Positions 25,804 to 37,014 are shown, counted from the first letter of the stretch. The stretch is DNA of 64,000 nucleotides from Batillaria attramentaria (GCA_018292915.2 JACVVK020000061.1:1181001-1245000); one strand, 5' to 3'. Notes: generated by a model not told the origin, from the letters alone. Numbers and translations are program-made.

Positions 25804-26185
25804 CTGACCGATTTCTGAGGGTAAAACTCTTACAACAAGAGGTGTCGTATGTATGCAGTTTAATATCTACAGGTGCCTTTTTTTAAATCAATGCACACTT
25901 TCTTGCCCAACATTGATATGATCTGGGGTAGAGGCTGCAGGCATTTCAGTTCTGCTTCAATCTTTTAATATCTGCTTTGTTTTTGAAACCACCTGCTCCA
26001 CGTTCTGCCTGGCAGCTGACCGATTTCTGAGGACGAAACTCTTTTGCAATAAGCTGCGTTATGAGTATGCATTTTAATATCTACGGGTGCCTTTTTTTTA
26101 ATTCCATGTGTACTTTCTTGCCCAACACTGCTCTGGTGTGGGTAAGGGCTGTAGGCATTTCAGTTCTGCTTCAATCTTTTCTATC
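25804..26185 (+). repeat. Two-unit tandem duplication, unit about 209 bp
   Basis: 'gctgaccgatttctgagg' begins at about 25803 and again at about 26012. Both are followed by 'taatatctac(a/g)ggtgcctttttt', 'actttcttgcccaaca' and 'ggcatttcagttctgcttca'. Divergence is substantial, so the duplication is old. Confidence 0.8.
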
Positions 26186-26517
26186 ACAATACTTTTGTCA
26201 GTACGTAAAACCAGTTGCAAATATCACCACTTTCAAATAGAACTAAAGGTTTCACATGTAAATATTTTTCCCCCGCGTTGGAAGAGTATTTTGTTTATTT
26301 CGTATTTAAAGTGAAACGAACCGAAATGATACGATACATTATTTTTCAAGACACAGGTGAACTACTTCGTCAAAGGGTGAAACTGGTCACAACTTTAAAA
26401 AAAAAGTTCATATCTTGCTTGCAGATAAGCAGGCATTGAATTTTCAAATCGTCTTTTGCCATATTCACCTCTCAACATCCCAACCAACCCAGAACAAACC
26501 TGTCTGCATAGACGACT

Positions 26518-26566
<49 letters not shown>
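26518..26566. repeat. (GA)n microsatellite
   Basis: About 49 bp of uninterrupted GA; the Arg-Glu and Leu-Ser frames are its translations. Confidence 0.95.
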
Positions 26567-26569
<3 letters not shown>

Positions 26570-26733
26570 GAGCGAATACAACATAGACACAAACTGAAAA
26601 CATCTTGCGCTTACAATTACGGAAGGAAAGACGAAAGCGAACACTCTACTAAAACAGAGTCAAACAGACAAAGTTATCAATGTGGGGGTTTTATTTGTTT
26701 GTTTGTTGTGATAAGCAAAATTAGCTAAAACAT

Positions 26734-27223
26734 TTAACACATTTCGTACCGCGCACGGGTATCCCACGTTCTTGACTCTTTTTCGGTTTTGGCCATGTAT
26801 GCGACAATCAGGCAAGAGTAACCGATCCTGAACACTTTCAGCCCTTCCACCGTATCACCTACGGTCTCGCAGACCCTAACAATAATATGCGTGCATGTGA
26901 CCGACTCTCATACGCTCTGCACAGTGGAAGATTCCCCTATAGGATGGACCCAATACTTCTTGAGAAATAGGGTTTTGTATGCAAGAGCCCAGCTTTAGAT
27001 AAAAAAAAACAACCTCCCATGCAGAGAGCGTTATAGCTATTGAGATTCCTTCAGGGATGAAAGGGCTAACGGTTCTTGCTACAGCAAAAATGAGAATAAT
27101 CAAAGTGCAACACTGCATCTAAGCCAACTTTAAATACATGCAGACATAAATTATTTATGATTTTTTGTGTGTGTGAGGCCACTATTGCACAATTCGAAAC
27201 TTACTTGGTAGGAACTGAGTTAA
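26734..27223 (+). mobile_element. TTAA-flanked MITE, copy 2
   Basis: The body is 26738-27219 (482 bp), with TTAA at 26734-26737 and 27220-27223. Left terminus CACATTTCGTACC and right terminus, reverse complemented, CTCAGTTCCTACC agree at 10 of 13 positions, the best inverted-repeat match in the family. It carries about 220 bp of internal sequence (about 26840-27060) that is missing from copies 1 and 3, so it is either the longer progenitor form or has an internal insertion. Confidence 0.7.
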
Positions 27224-28190
27224 CACAACACACACAGGAAGACGTGTTAATCAGGCATTAATAAAGCTGTATATGAACAGATTGCACACATGCTTCACAG
27301 CTGCCCCTAGTCATCTTCCTTGGATATCCTTTTTGAAACCTTGCCAATCAACTCTCTAGCTGATAGAAGACATCCTTTGTTTCTACAGATATCAAATATG
27401 CAATACAACGAGAAAAAACCCAGAAACATTTATAAATTGTTCAGAAGAGTGCAAGGTTAATTTTGTTACATTTGTAGCCTTTTATTTGCTACATTCGTAC
27501 CCTTTAGATATAAACATGAAATTTAACGTCAGTCTTGGTGTCTGGAAAAGTTGCAACGGAACATTTTCACAAACGTAGATTTTTGCAAGTTTGCAATTGA
27601 AATTTACATGATACAAACTTGAACGACCATCTCGTAGGTACGTACAAATATTGTAAAACTTACTGAATACACAATGGGGGAAAACAATCAGGCAGCCACA
27701 GAAAAGATAGGAAAGGAAACACATCCTTCACAAGACTGAAGAAGCCAAAGACGCAACAGTAGCAAAAACACAGCGAAATGCATATTGACTCAAGTCACTA
27801 ACACAACAGTTACAATACACATGTATCAATGAAATAAGCTTACCTTGCTGGTGTGTGTGTTGTGGTGGGGAGCGGTCACCATCTGCAAGGAAGAAAAGCA
27901 TAGTTGTAATCTAACGATAATTACATGAGTAAGGTGATCCTGATCTTTAAGTTTCCTTATAGCCATGATGCAGTCTACCTTGGCTTCCGTTTCACACCCC
28001 TCCAAAAACAACAACAACAACAACAACAAAAGAAAGAAAGAAAGAAAGAAAAATAAATGAAACCAAAAAAAAAAAAAAAAATCAAAACAAAACGATAGCA
28101 ACCAAAAAATTTCATGGATGAAACGCAGTCAAACGCAGTCAAGTTCATATGCAACAATATCATCCGCATTACTGTGCCGTGGTAGACAGC
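27224..28190. other. AT-rich unassigned DNA with small AAC/AAAG tracts
   Basis: No gene or element recognised. (AAC)n occurs at 28008-28028, (AAAG)n at 28030-28050 and an A run at 28066-28081. Confidence 0.4.
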
Positions 28191-28205
28191 CACCCCTGCT
28201 TGCCG

Positions 28206-28400
28206 TGCATCATCATCATCATCATCATCATCATCACCATCGTTATCAAAGTCATCATCGTCAAAGTGCTTCATGTGGCAGGATCTTCAAAGCCGAAAAC
28301 CCCAAAAACCATGCTTGCCGTTCGTCGTCATCATCATCATCATCATCTTCATCATCATCATCAAAATGTTTCATGTGGCAGGATCTTCAAAGCTTAAAGC
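28206..28400 (+). repeat. Two (ATC)n tracts in a short tandem duplication
   Basis: (ATC)n at 28206-28238 and 28328-28364 are each followed by 'gtttcatgtggcaggatcttcaaagc' or 'gcttcatgtggcaggatc', giving a duplicated unit of about 110 bp. The same kind of ATC tail ends retroelement-like sequence elsewhere in the window. Confidence 0.7.
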
Positions 28401-28633
28401 CGCCAACCCATGCTTTCGGAACGCAAACTGCAATGCAACGCAATGAACTGCACTGCAAGTTCATTTGTCCCCTCACGCACATTTGAAAAAAAAAAATGCC
28501 GCTTGCTTACTTGTTGCTTGCTTGACCAATAGAATGACTGATCAGCTGAGTGAATAAGTGCTCGACGGACACATAGACTGGTCAGATGGTAGATGGATGG
28601 ATGGGTGAATAGACAAAGTGTGAATATTAACTC

Positions 28634-29055
28634 ATATACACTGGCGTAGGAACCGGGAGGTGGAGGGGAGGGGGGAGGGGGTTTGCTCCCCCCACCCCAC
28701 CACCACCCACCCACCCCCGTCTTTGTGCTGAAAGTGTTGCCACAGTCTGCAAATACTGCAGTTCCAAAAATAAGAACAATCTTCGCAATCTGGTCCATTC
28801 TGAGAGTAAAAATTTTGCTGTCCAAGTAAAAATTTTGCTGTCCGAGTAAAAATTTTGCTGTCCGAATGCATCAGATTGCGCAGATTTTAGTCTCATGTTT
28901 AAAAAAAATTTCAAGGGGTGGGGTGGGAAACATGTCCCCCCCAAACCCCAAGCGGTTCGTGCCTTTGGCGCTTCCACTTACAAATCATTTCAGCTACGTT
29001 TTCTCTGAATTATTGCAAGCCCTGCATTATAATATCTTCCTACGCCAGTGATATA
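28634..29055. mobile_element. MITE-like element with CACTGGCGTAGGAA terminal inverted repeats
   Basis: The left end CACTGGCGTAGGAA (28639-28652) and right end TTCCTACGCCAGTG (29037-29050) are perfect inverted repeats of 14 bp. The element is 412 bp. ATATA occurs directly outside both ends (28634-28638 and 29051-29055), giving a 5-bp (or TA) target-site duplication. The interior is G-rich near the left, C-rich after it, and contains three copies of a 20-bp repeat (28805-28864). No transposase is present. The superfamily is not assigned. Confidence 0.75.
28805..28864 (+). repeat. 20-bp tandem repeat, three units
   Basis: 'agtaaaaattttgctgtccg' occurs three times head to tail (one base differs in the first unit), inside the inverted-repeat element. 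Confidence 0.95.
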
Positions 29056-30840
29056 TACCCAGAGGCACAAAAATGGCCCATTCTACTGAAAAGCATTTGT
29101 ACACCTATGCCTTTGAAAACTACTTAGTTTGCTGGTCGGAAAATAATTTTATCATGAAGTTTTTGTTTTGTTTTCTTTTTGTTTTCGGTTTTTTTTTTTT
29201 TTTTTTTTTTTTAGTCGAGGAGAGTAATGGCAATTTTTTGCACCCCTTTCACTATGCTTAGTAGATCTGTAGAAGCGGGCAACATGATAACCTCCTCAAA
29301 ATAATCAAGCCTAAATGGGTTGACTAGATGTCTGCTTTTCATTTTCATACAGCAAAATCATTACTATAGGGAACGAATTATGCTACATACGAATTTTCGT
29401 TCATAACAATCCTAAAGACCCAGTGAAGTTTATGTTGTCATTATCCTCTACTTAGACACGCAACGTGTCCAAGATTGTCGAGATAGACGTTCGGGAAACG
29501 CTTGTACATACCAGAAATAAATGGCATCCTGCTGAAAACCTGGCTGTGTTGTACTGTGTGATGTTGTCCTGTGTCGACGTTGTGTTGTGTCATGTTGTCT
29601 CGTGTTGATGTTGTGGAGTGTAATGTTGTCTCGTGTTGTGTTTGGTTGTGGTTAGTAGGTGTTTTGTGTTGTGGCTTGATGTTGTGTTGTTGTTCAGTCG
29701 CTTCTCGTGCAGAAATCTCAAATACAAACATTCTTTAACTCTCAAGGGTTCGCCCACATTGAAATCCTAACCACTAGTAACCAGCATTACGATGGATTCG
29801 GACTTTGCCACAACAACTCCTACATGGAAATACAGTATCTCTTGTTATGGTCACTTGGCTATGCATCTAAGCTGCACATTCATCACAAATGACGTATAAT
29901 TCATGTTGCTTTGGAACCTCACGCTCAGTTTTTATGACGTCACTGAGTGACGTAATGATGACTCCACCATTACATCTAACGTAGTTTATTTCTGATCACT
30001 GTGTTCTTTCCCAAAACCACTCAGAAATGTACCTTGTCCAGTTTTCGAAAAAAAAAAAAAAAAAAAAAAAAACCCACCTCGCTTATTTGAGTCACTGTAA
30101 AAAGAAATATTTTTCCCTTTCCCCCCCACAATGGGTCGGTGTCATTTCTTCTAAATATAGAAAAAAAAATTGCGTCATTTTGCCAGAATGCATTTTACCG
30201 CACAAACTAACCTTGGATGCGTAAACGCCTGCTACCATGCAGCCGGAGGGTTGTGTAATAATGACGTTTGAGGAGACTTTGTGGACCCCAAAAATGGATA
30301 TCTTGCAAGTATGCGAGGAGATAGCGCTTCATTTCAACATACAAGCGTTCATACCCACAACAGTATTCATCTACACGGTGTTTCTTCATCGTTCGCCAAA
30401 AACTCGATTTCAGCAAAAGATAATTCAGACGGTAAAATTGCCATTCACGAATATTTCACACTGTCTTCTGCCTACTTTGAAATTTTCAATTATCTTTTAT
30501 ATGATGTGCGACATGATGGTATTTACAAGCTGTGGTATGGATGTAGGAAAATGACAAAATGCCGAAAACCCGTGAACCTTTAAGAGTCACTTTCAGACAT
30601 TCACTTTTAAAAGTCAGTTCTGCTTTGAAGATGCTGTTGAAAAGTCAACTATGATGGGGCACAAGGAAATGGTGAGAAAATTACATTTCTTACATATGGG
30701 TGTTATTTAGAACCACTGAGCAAAGCGTCGTGAAGTCACCTTCAGATTCCTGTTTGTTTTAGTACTTCCACCAAACCAGACTGTGTTAGTTTGAATACGG
30801 ACGGTCACTGAAGAAACAAAGGTTTGACTTTCCTCTTTCC
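29056..30840. other. Unassigned DNA
   Basis: No gene is recognised. Notable contents are T and A runs (29190-29211 and 30050-30070), a GT-rich degenerate stretch (29545-29695) and a TGACGTCA-type CRE near 29934 followed by 'gagtgacgtaatgatgac'. Open frames of up to 105 codons show no domain. Confidence 0.4.
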
Positions 30841-30847
30841 CCTTAAA

Positions 30848-30849
30848 TT

Positions 30850-30888
<39 letters not shown>

Positions 30889-31375
30889 ATATATTACACT
30901 TGTAGAGCGCGGAGTTCTGCTTCGAAAAGCACTCAATGCGCTTTTTGCTCACGCACACACACAACATTCACATGCACACATTTATACACATCAATACAGG
31001 CGGTGGAGTTTAAACTTAAAGATTAACAGCTAGTTTGAAAAGATGTGTTTTGAGTTCTGCTGTAAACAGTAAGAGGGAAGGGATGTTTCTCAGAGAAGAT
31101 GGCAAGGAGTTCCAAACGCGGGGGGCACTAGAACTGAAAGAACGTTGGCCAAATGTTTTGAGGCTGACCCGGGGGACCTTAAGTAGCTTTTCTGAGGATG
31201 AGCGGAGAGTGCGGGATGTTTCGTACGTGGTGAGCTTATCAGAAAGGTACTGGGGAAGTGACTGGTCAAAATGACGGAAGGCTAATGTGGCAATCTTGTA
31301 CTGAATACGGTACTGAACCGGCAGCCAGTGAAGCTCCTTTAACAAAGGTGTTATGTGATCCCGCTTAGCACAACA
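30848..31375 (-). pseudogene. Non-LTR retrotransposon reverse transcriptase C-terminus, fragment 3, with 3' UTR and (TAG)n tail
   Basis: The minus-strand frame runs from about 31369 (AKRDHITPLLKE) to a stop at 31016. It includes LHWLPVQYRIQYK, LPQYLSDKL, TLRSSSEKLLKVPR, TFGQRSFSSSAPRVWNSLP and LLFTAELKTHLFKLAV. These are, in order, the C-terminal motifs of LINE reverse transcriptases. The catalytic YxDD region is missing. The frame is intact over about 118 codons, so this copy is younger than the other two. Downstream 'agcgcattgagtgcttttcg' and 'gcgctctacaagtgtaatat' lead into (TAG)n, the usual 3' end of CR1/L2-like elements; the clade is inference. The 5' truncation falls at a (CAA)n tract near 31375. 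Confidence 0.85.
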
Positions 31376-31399
31376 ACAACAACAACAACAACAATAGAA

Positions 31400-31712
31400 C
31401 TCTTAAAGGGGCTATCCTACCATTTTTATGCTCACATCTCGTTCTGAGCTGTTTTCATCACACCTCTTAGACACCTGCACAGTGACAGCGTCTGTAATGC
31501 TGGCACTGAGCCAACAAAAGCATACTCCATGACAAGGCGATCACAGTCCAGTAGTATAATTTGAACTGATGTCTGACCGCTTGCGCAAGTGTGAACAACA
31601 TTGTATGATCACCAAGACAGGATATTTCGAACGTGCATGCGCACTCACGAGCGAAACCGTTTCAAAACACAAGCTGGTATAGCAAAGATGGAATCATCCC
31701 GTTTATAGTCTC
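31400..31712 (+). repeat. Dispersed repeat R3, copy 2
   Basis: This is the inverse of 23420-23755. It starts 'cttaaaggggctatcctacc' just right of a (CAA)n tract and the LINE fragment, and ends near 'gatggaatcatcccgttta'. No open frame is preserved between the two copies, so a non-coding element is likely. Confidence 0.7.
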
Positions 31713-31952
31713 TATTGCAGAAAAATGGTTCCCGAATACGTGAATCTGTGATGAATCAAATCAAACCACAACATCATGTGGCTAATCTTTGATCAGGGCG
31801 GGCTTAACTTCGTGCAGGTATGTGTGCTTGTTCTATTTATAACCTGAGTGTAGATTCGCTGCATTCTTAGAAGAGCTGTTGAGTACCTCAACTGTTTGAT
31901 TTGATTTAAAGATGATTTTTATTTCGCTGTTCAGTTTGCACAAACAAGTATT

Positions 31953-31997
31953 CAGGCGGCGGCAAGAGGCCAGAAGCCTATATATAGCCTCCGCCTG
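31953..31997. repeat. Short inverted repeat CAGGCGG...CCGCCTG
   Basis: A 7-bp GC-rich perfect inverted repeat encloses a second small one (AGGC...GCCT) and TATATATA. Parts of the surroundings ('tgcttgttctatttata' at 31826 and 'gatttcttcaatatt' at 32000) recur at 53753-53825, so this may belong to a dispersed element. Confidence 0.4.
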
Positions 31998-32664
31998 TTT
32001 GATTTCTTCAATATTAACTTGAGATCGCTAAAAACACAACAAAAACAACAACAACAACCAGTACAAAAAGCCAACCAATAACAACAAGTACAACTTGAGA
32101 CGAAACAAACAGCAACAACAACAAATTCAGTCGAAATATTCAAGACAGACTTTCTTTGTATGTGTGTGCACAGGTTTTAAATGTCAGTGAGGGAAATAAC
32201 CTCGCTTGCAGTTGAGCAGGAGTTGCTCGCCTTTGCTCTAGCATTGTGAAACTGAGTCACCCTAAAAAAAACAAAACAAAAAAAACTGGTGACACTGGAC
32301 TAAAGCAACAGAACACATCTCAGTGTTTTCTATTTTTCTTTGTGGTTTCAAACACAGATACATGACCAAAGGATACGGGAGAGGTATGACACTATCTCAT
32401 TAAGAAAAACAAATCTCACCCTTCGTAAAGCTAAGTCTTACAGTTTATTAGCCAGTTTTTGGCAAAGTTGCTAGGCGACTTATCACCATTTTGTACAGGA
32501 TCTCCTCAAAATTATCCTTGTAGTTCGTCACAGCTTTCAACGCGGTAAAAAAAAATTCTATTGTTTTTCCAACTGAGCATAGCTTTACTGATATTGCAAG
32601 ACTGATGAATGTCACACCAGAAACGAAACAAATACAAGCGTTTCAGAAATGGCACTGTAAACAC

Positions 32665-32688
32665 ACACCGTCACACACACACACACCG

Positions 32689-32760
<72 letters not shown>
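32665..32760. repeat. (AC)n microsatellite
   Basis: (AC)n with two 'cgt' interruptions at its left end, uninterrupted from about 32692 to 32760. Confidence 0.95.
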
Positions 32761-32763
<3 letters not shown>

Positions 32764-33052
32764 CACGCACGCTCCCACAGAGTGTATAAAAATTTTACCT
32801 GAGTAATCTACAAAATGAAAATGTTTGATTACATAAGAAAACTTGCCTAAGAACACACTAACCTACCAACCTGCCAATAGCCCAAGCAGCCTAGCGAAAC
32901 AGCAGAACATTCTTCACCAAAGATGAATAATTATACAAGTTGAAACATATACTATTCATTTAAACCGAAAGAGTATCCCAATTATTTCTACTTTACTTAT
33001 ATCACCACAGACAGGCAAACTTTCAGAGAGGGGAAAAAATTAAAATCCTCGG

Positions 33053-33170
33053 GGGTGTGGTGCATGAAAAGGGACTAAACTAGTCTTAGAGTTAGACTGA
33101 CCTCTAGTCCCAGACTTACTGCGTCGGGACTGCCATAAGCAAGCATTACCATTTTGTCCTTGAAATAGTT
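33053..33170 (+). mobile_element. Fold-back MITE family M2, left-end fragment
   Basis: 'ggtgtggtgcatgaaaaggg' followed by 'actaaactagtctta' and 'cttactgcgtcgggactgcc' matches the left half of the copies at 33752 and 34243. No matching right terminus was found nearby. Confidence 0.5.
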
Positions 33171-33751
33171 GCTTCTCTCCGGCCATGCCAGTGCACCGGT
33201 GCCCAGGATTCTTTTAAATCGGTTTGGAAAATCTGATGCAGCATTTATTTTATGGTACGGCAATTTGAAACTCTGACAATGATATTTCAAGGGTTAAAAT
33301 TAGGTTATTTGCCTTGATGTGGTTCAAGTAGTCAACAAAAGGTCTAGAACAGCTGCAAGTTAAGGACTTTCCTCAAAGATCTGATGGAAAATCGACAATC
33401 TGCGAAGTTTTAAAGATAACGATAAAGAGATTTATTCCCTGAGGCAAATTCAAGGGGTAAACTGGGTTTGATTGCATTGATGTGGTTCAAGTACTGAACA
33501 AAGGAACTAAGACAGCTGCAAGTTAAAAACTTTCAAGGAAGATCTGATATAAAATCGAAAATCTGCGAAGTTGTAAAGATAAGGATAAAAATTAAGATCA
33601 AGTTGAATTTATTTATCCCTTTGCTGGGAAATTAATATGGTTCATGCTCTCACAATTAAACAGTACTCCTAAACAAAGATATCTATCCACCAGATTGATA
33701 CACATGTTTAGAGAAACGGATGACGTTCTGTTTGACTTTATGTATTTTCCA

Positions 33752-33881
33752 GGGGTCTAATGCATGAAAAGAGACCAGACTCGTCTGGGACTTGGCTTTA
33801 GTCCCCCTTTATGCATTTCGTAATAATCTCTTTTTAGCCACAGTAATCTCTCTCCGAATCTCTCTCCGTGCATCAGATCCC
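33752..33881. mobile_element. Fold-back MITE family M2, short copy
   Basis: The left end GGGGTCTAATGCATGAAAAG and the reverse complement of the right end, GGGATCTGATGCACGGAGAG, are imperfect inverted repeats. The length is 130 bp. Sequence just to the right ('cagacgtattacgtagggac' to about 33990) is M2-like too, so a second copy may be nested or tandem here. Confidence 0.6.
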
Positions 33882-34242
33882 AGAGAATTAGCTTTAGTCT
33901 CAGACGTATTACGTAGGGACTAAAGTCAGCGTGAATTTGCGATGCATGTAGACAAATAGTTGCAGACTTGGTCCCCCGTTTATGCATTTCGTACTAATCT
34001 CTAACAGCTGCAAGTTAAGGACTTTCACAAACGATCTGATGTAAAGTCGAAAATCTGCAAAGTTTTAAAGATAAGGATAAATACAAAGATGAATTTATTT
34101 ATCTCTTTGTTGAGAAATTAGTGTGCTTCAAGCTCTCACAATCAAACAGTACTAATAAATAAAGATACGCAATCATGTATATTCATTAGATTTATACATA
34201 CGTTTGGAAAAAAATGGATGACGTTTCGTTTGACTTTTCCAG

Positions 34243-34453
34243 GGGGTTTGATGTATGAAAAGAGACTAGACTAGTTTAAGACTTAGAATTAGTCTTAGAC
34301 TTATTATGTCGGGACTAAAGTCAGCGTGCATTTACGATGCATGTAGGCAAAGAGTCGCAGACTTGCTCTAGTCTTCTAATCTTTTAGTCTCAGTTTTAGT
34401 TAAGTCAGTTAGACTCGTACCAAAGTCATATTCTTTCTCCATAAATCAGACCC
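34243..34453. mobile_element. Fold-back MITE family M2, longer copy
   Basis: The left end GGGGTTTGATGTATGAAAAG pairs with the reverse complement of the right end, GGGTCTGATTTATGGAGAAA. The length is 211 bp. The interior is rich in 'tagtctnagact' phrases in both orientations, which would fold into a long imperfect hairpin. Confidence 0.65.
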
Positions 34454-34775
34454 TAGGTTTCTTTTAAATCAGTCTGAAAAGTCTAATGCATCACGCGTAT
34501 TGTATGGCCTGGCACTGAAACGCAATATTCAATTATTTTAAGACGCAAATTCAAGGGTTACATTGTGTTAACTGCGTTGTTGTGGTTGACGTATTTAACA
34601 ACGGGCCTAAAGCAGCTGCAAGACAAAGAAAGATCTTTCCCGAAAGATCTGCTGCAACATCGAAAATCTACGAAGTTTTATACACGAGGATAAAGATAAA
34701 GATGAATGTATTTATCCTCTTGCTGGAAAGTTTCGCAGTTAAATAACACTCATAAATAAACAACATAATTATATA

Positions 34776-35212
34776 TGCATCAGATTCATATATGAGTCAA
34801 ATAAATAATACTCAGATGCATCAGATTCATATATGAGTCAAATAAATAATACTCAGATGCATCAGATTCATATATGAGTCAAATAAATAATACTCAGATG
34901 CATCAGATTCATATATGAGTCAAATAAATAATACTCAGATGCATCAGATTCATATATGAGTCAAATAAATAATACTCAGATGCATCAGATTCATATATGA
35001 GTCAAATAAATAATACTCAGATGCATCAGATTCATATATGAGTCAAATAAATAATACTCAGATGCATCAGATTCATATATGAGTCAAATAAATAATACTC
35101 AGATGCATCAGATTCATATATGAGTCAAATAAATAATACTCAGATGCATCAGATTCATATATGAGTCAAATAAATAATACTCAGATGCATCAGATTCATA
35201 TATGAGTCTAGA
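34776..35212 (+). repeat. 41-bp minisatellite with AP-1-type site in every unit
   Basis: The unit 'atgagtcaaataaataatac' plus 'tcagatgcatcagattcatat' (41 bp) repeats nearly perfectly about 10.6 times. TGAGTCA, the canonical AP-1/TRE heptamer, occurs ten times at exact 41-bp spacing, and the last unit has TGAGTCT. The near identity of units points to recent expansion or homogenisation. Confidence 0.97.
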
Positions 35213-35767
35213 AAAAAAACCGCATGACTTCATGTACGACTTTATACATTTTCCAGAACTGTTAGTTCATTCACACAGTTATACAACCGGAATATAAACA
35301 CTGACGAACGCAGATACAGCCGTGCAACAGGCACTCAAGTTATCTCACTCTATCAGATTCTTCTTTGCCGCGTTCTTGTTCATCTTTTATCCGTCAATGT
35401 CATAACATACATCATGTGCGCCACATGCACTTGGCACTGGTTCAGGACACGGCATTGAAACTTTCCAGAATATGCTTTGTTATGTGAGTGGTTGACGTTG
35501 ATATTTTTAGGCAATCGTGAACTGTGCGTCTTGTCATCGGAGTAAGTGCCATGTTTTCCGCTGACGGCTCCACTGAGTAAATTAATTTCCGGAGCATGTT
35601 CTCGAAATAAGGAAGTGTTTTCATGGTACTACAAAATCCACTAAAAGCGGATGGCCTCTGAGATGGTACACTTTGAGAATGCCCCACAGAAAATATGTTG
35701 TTGTTGTTGGTGGTGTTTTTTTTTTTTTAATCAGCGAAAGAACTGTTTCACAGCTGACAGAGAAGTA

Positions 35768-36348
35768 CTAGTGAAAACCGCTTAATTCGAACTCGGATAA
35801 ACCGTAGTTCGCTTAAAACGTAGCATCTTTCAGTTCCCGGCCCAAGGTGTTCTTTACCTCTGTAAACATCACTGGGATATATCGGATGCGATTCAGTTAC
35901 AATTTTGAGTGGAAAATAACTTCATCATCAAGGCCCCGACAGATGCTTCACATAGTATGTAATGCTGGGAGAATTCGTAGTGTGTTTGGCCAGCTACGAA
36001 TTATCCGAATTCTCTTGACTAAATTCCTACCAAGCAAGCTTGGGATTGTGAATCAGTGGCCTCACTAAAAATAAAATCATAATTAATTTATGTCTGCATG
36101 GATTTTAAATTTGGCTTAGTGGGAGTGTTGCACTTTGATTATACTCGTGTTTGCTGCAATAAGAGCCGTCGAGGAACCTTTAATCTTGCCTGATTTTCGC
36201 ATACAGGGTCAAAACCGAAAAAAGAAAACCGTTTTTATAAAAACGTGGGATACTCGCGTGCGGTACAAAATGTGTTAAGTCGTAGTTCGGATAAGTCGTA
36301 GTCAATTTTGCTACCCCCCTGCGACTACGAATTAAGCAGGTTTCCCTG
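35768..36348. mobile_element. pogo/Tigger-like MITE split by a nested element
   Basis: The left end reads CTAGTGAAAACCGCTTAATTCG. The reverse complement of the right end reads CAGGGAAACCTGCTTAATTCG, and both share the GCTTAATTCG core. TA precedes the left end. 'ttaattcg', 'ggataa' and 'cgtag' motifs recur inside, as in pogo/Tigger non-autonomous elements. A TTAA-flanked MITE (36019-36275) is inserted in the middle, so the original length was about 320 bp. The superfamily call rests on terminus style only. Confidence 0.5.
36015..36279 (-). mobile_element. TTAA-flanked MITE, copy 3, nested
   Basis: The body is 36019-36275 (257 bp) on the minus strand. The flank is TTAA at 36276-36279 and TTGA (one change) at 36015-36018. 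Termini CACATTTTGTACC and CTAAATTCCTACC match the other copies. It shares 'gagtataatcaaagtgcaac' and 'tgcagacataaattaat' with copies 1 and 2. Because it interrupts the pogo-like element, it inserted later. Confidence 0.65.
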
Positions 36349-36614
36349 TGTTCATGGCGTCAGCGGATTAGATGAAACCGCAGGTTGGCAGGTTCCGGTC
36401 TATTTGAATTTTCCTTGTTTCGAATTTAAATGTTGTGAAATACGAAAGCATTGGGAATTCTCCATGAAACTATTGCCAAATATTTAACACAGAAACCTGG
36501 CATGTACCGCGAATCAAACATTTACACGAACATTCTTTCTTTGAAATTTGCAGTATTTTTTTTTTTCTCGCCGTAGGAAAAAGAATCAGTGTTCGGTTGA
36601 ATACAATTTTTCGT

Positions 36615-36616
<2 letters not shown>

Positions 36617-36695
<79 letters not shown>
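36617..36695. repeat. (AC)n microsatellite
   Basis: About 79 bp of uninterrupted AC inside a 167-codon frame that is not otherwise gene-like. Confidence 0.95.
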
Positions 36696-36697
<2 letters not shown>

Positions 36698-36868
36698 AAA
36701 ATACCACTAAGTTCATCTTGTAAAACAAACAAAACAAAGACTCTAACAAACAAACAGCACTTCAAGAGCCAAGTAAATAGAAATCAAACTCACAGTTACT
36801 TAGTGTCACCACAGAACACGTTTGTGTTTTTCGTGAATTACACAGCTTTTAATTCCGGTAGACTCTCT

Positions 36869-37014
36869 GGGCCTGACTCATTGAAAGAGACTAGCCTGAG
36901 ACTTAGCTCCGCTTGGTCTCCGCTTGTGCATCTCGTACTAACCTCTTCTTCAAAGCTTAGTGAAGCTAGCCTCGGACTTCTCTTATGTCCTAGTCCCTGT
37001 TCATGCATCAAACC
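36869..37014. mobile_element. Fold-back MITE family M2, copy
   Basis: 'gggcctgactcattgaaaga' at the left and 'tccctgttcatgcatcaaacc' at the right are diverged M2 termini in inverted orientation. The interior has 'gactagcctgagacttagct' and 'agctagcctcggacttct', the M2 signature. Confidence 0.55.

Larger units (their letters stand above)
33295..34745 (+). repeat. Interrupted tandem array, unit about 180 bp
   Basis: 'cagctgcaagttaaggactttc', 'gatctgatg(g/t)aaa(a/g)tcgaaaatctgc', 'gaagttttaaagataaggataaa' and 'gaatttatttatc(c/t)ctttgctgg' recur near 33350, 33515, 34005 and 34610. Preceding 'gttgatgtggttcaagt' type sequence recurs at 33313, 33478 and 34575. M2 family MITEs at 33752 and 34243 sit between units. 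Confidence 0.75.

Noticed and set aside
31016..31345. Host gene for the 109-codon minus-strand frame
   Set aside because: The LHWLPV...YLSD...TLRSSS...WNSLP motif order identifies a LINE reverse transcriptase C-terminus, not a host protein.
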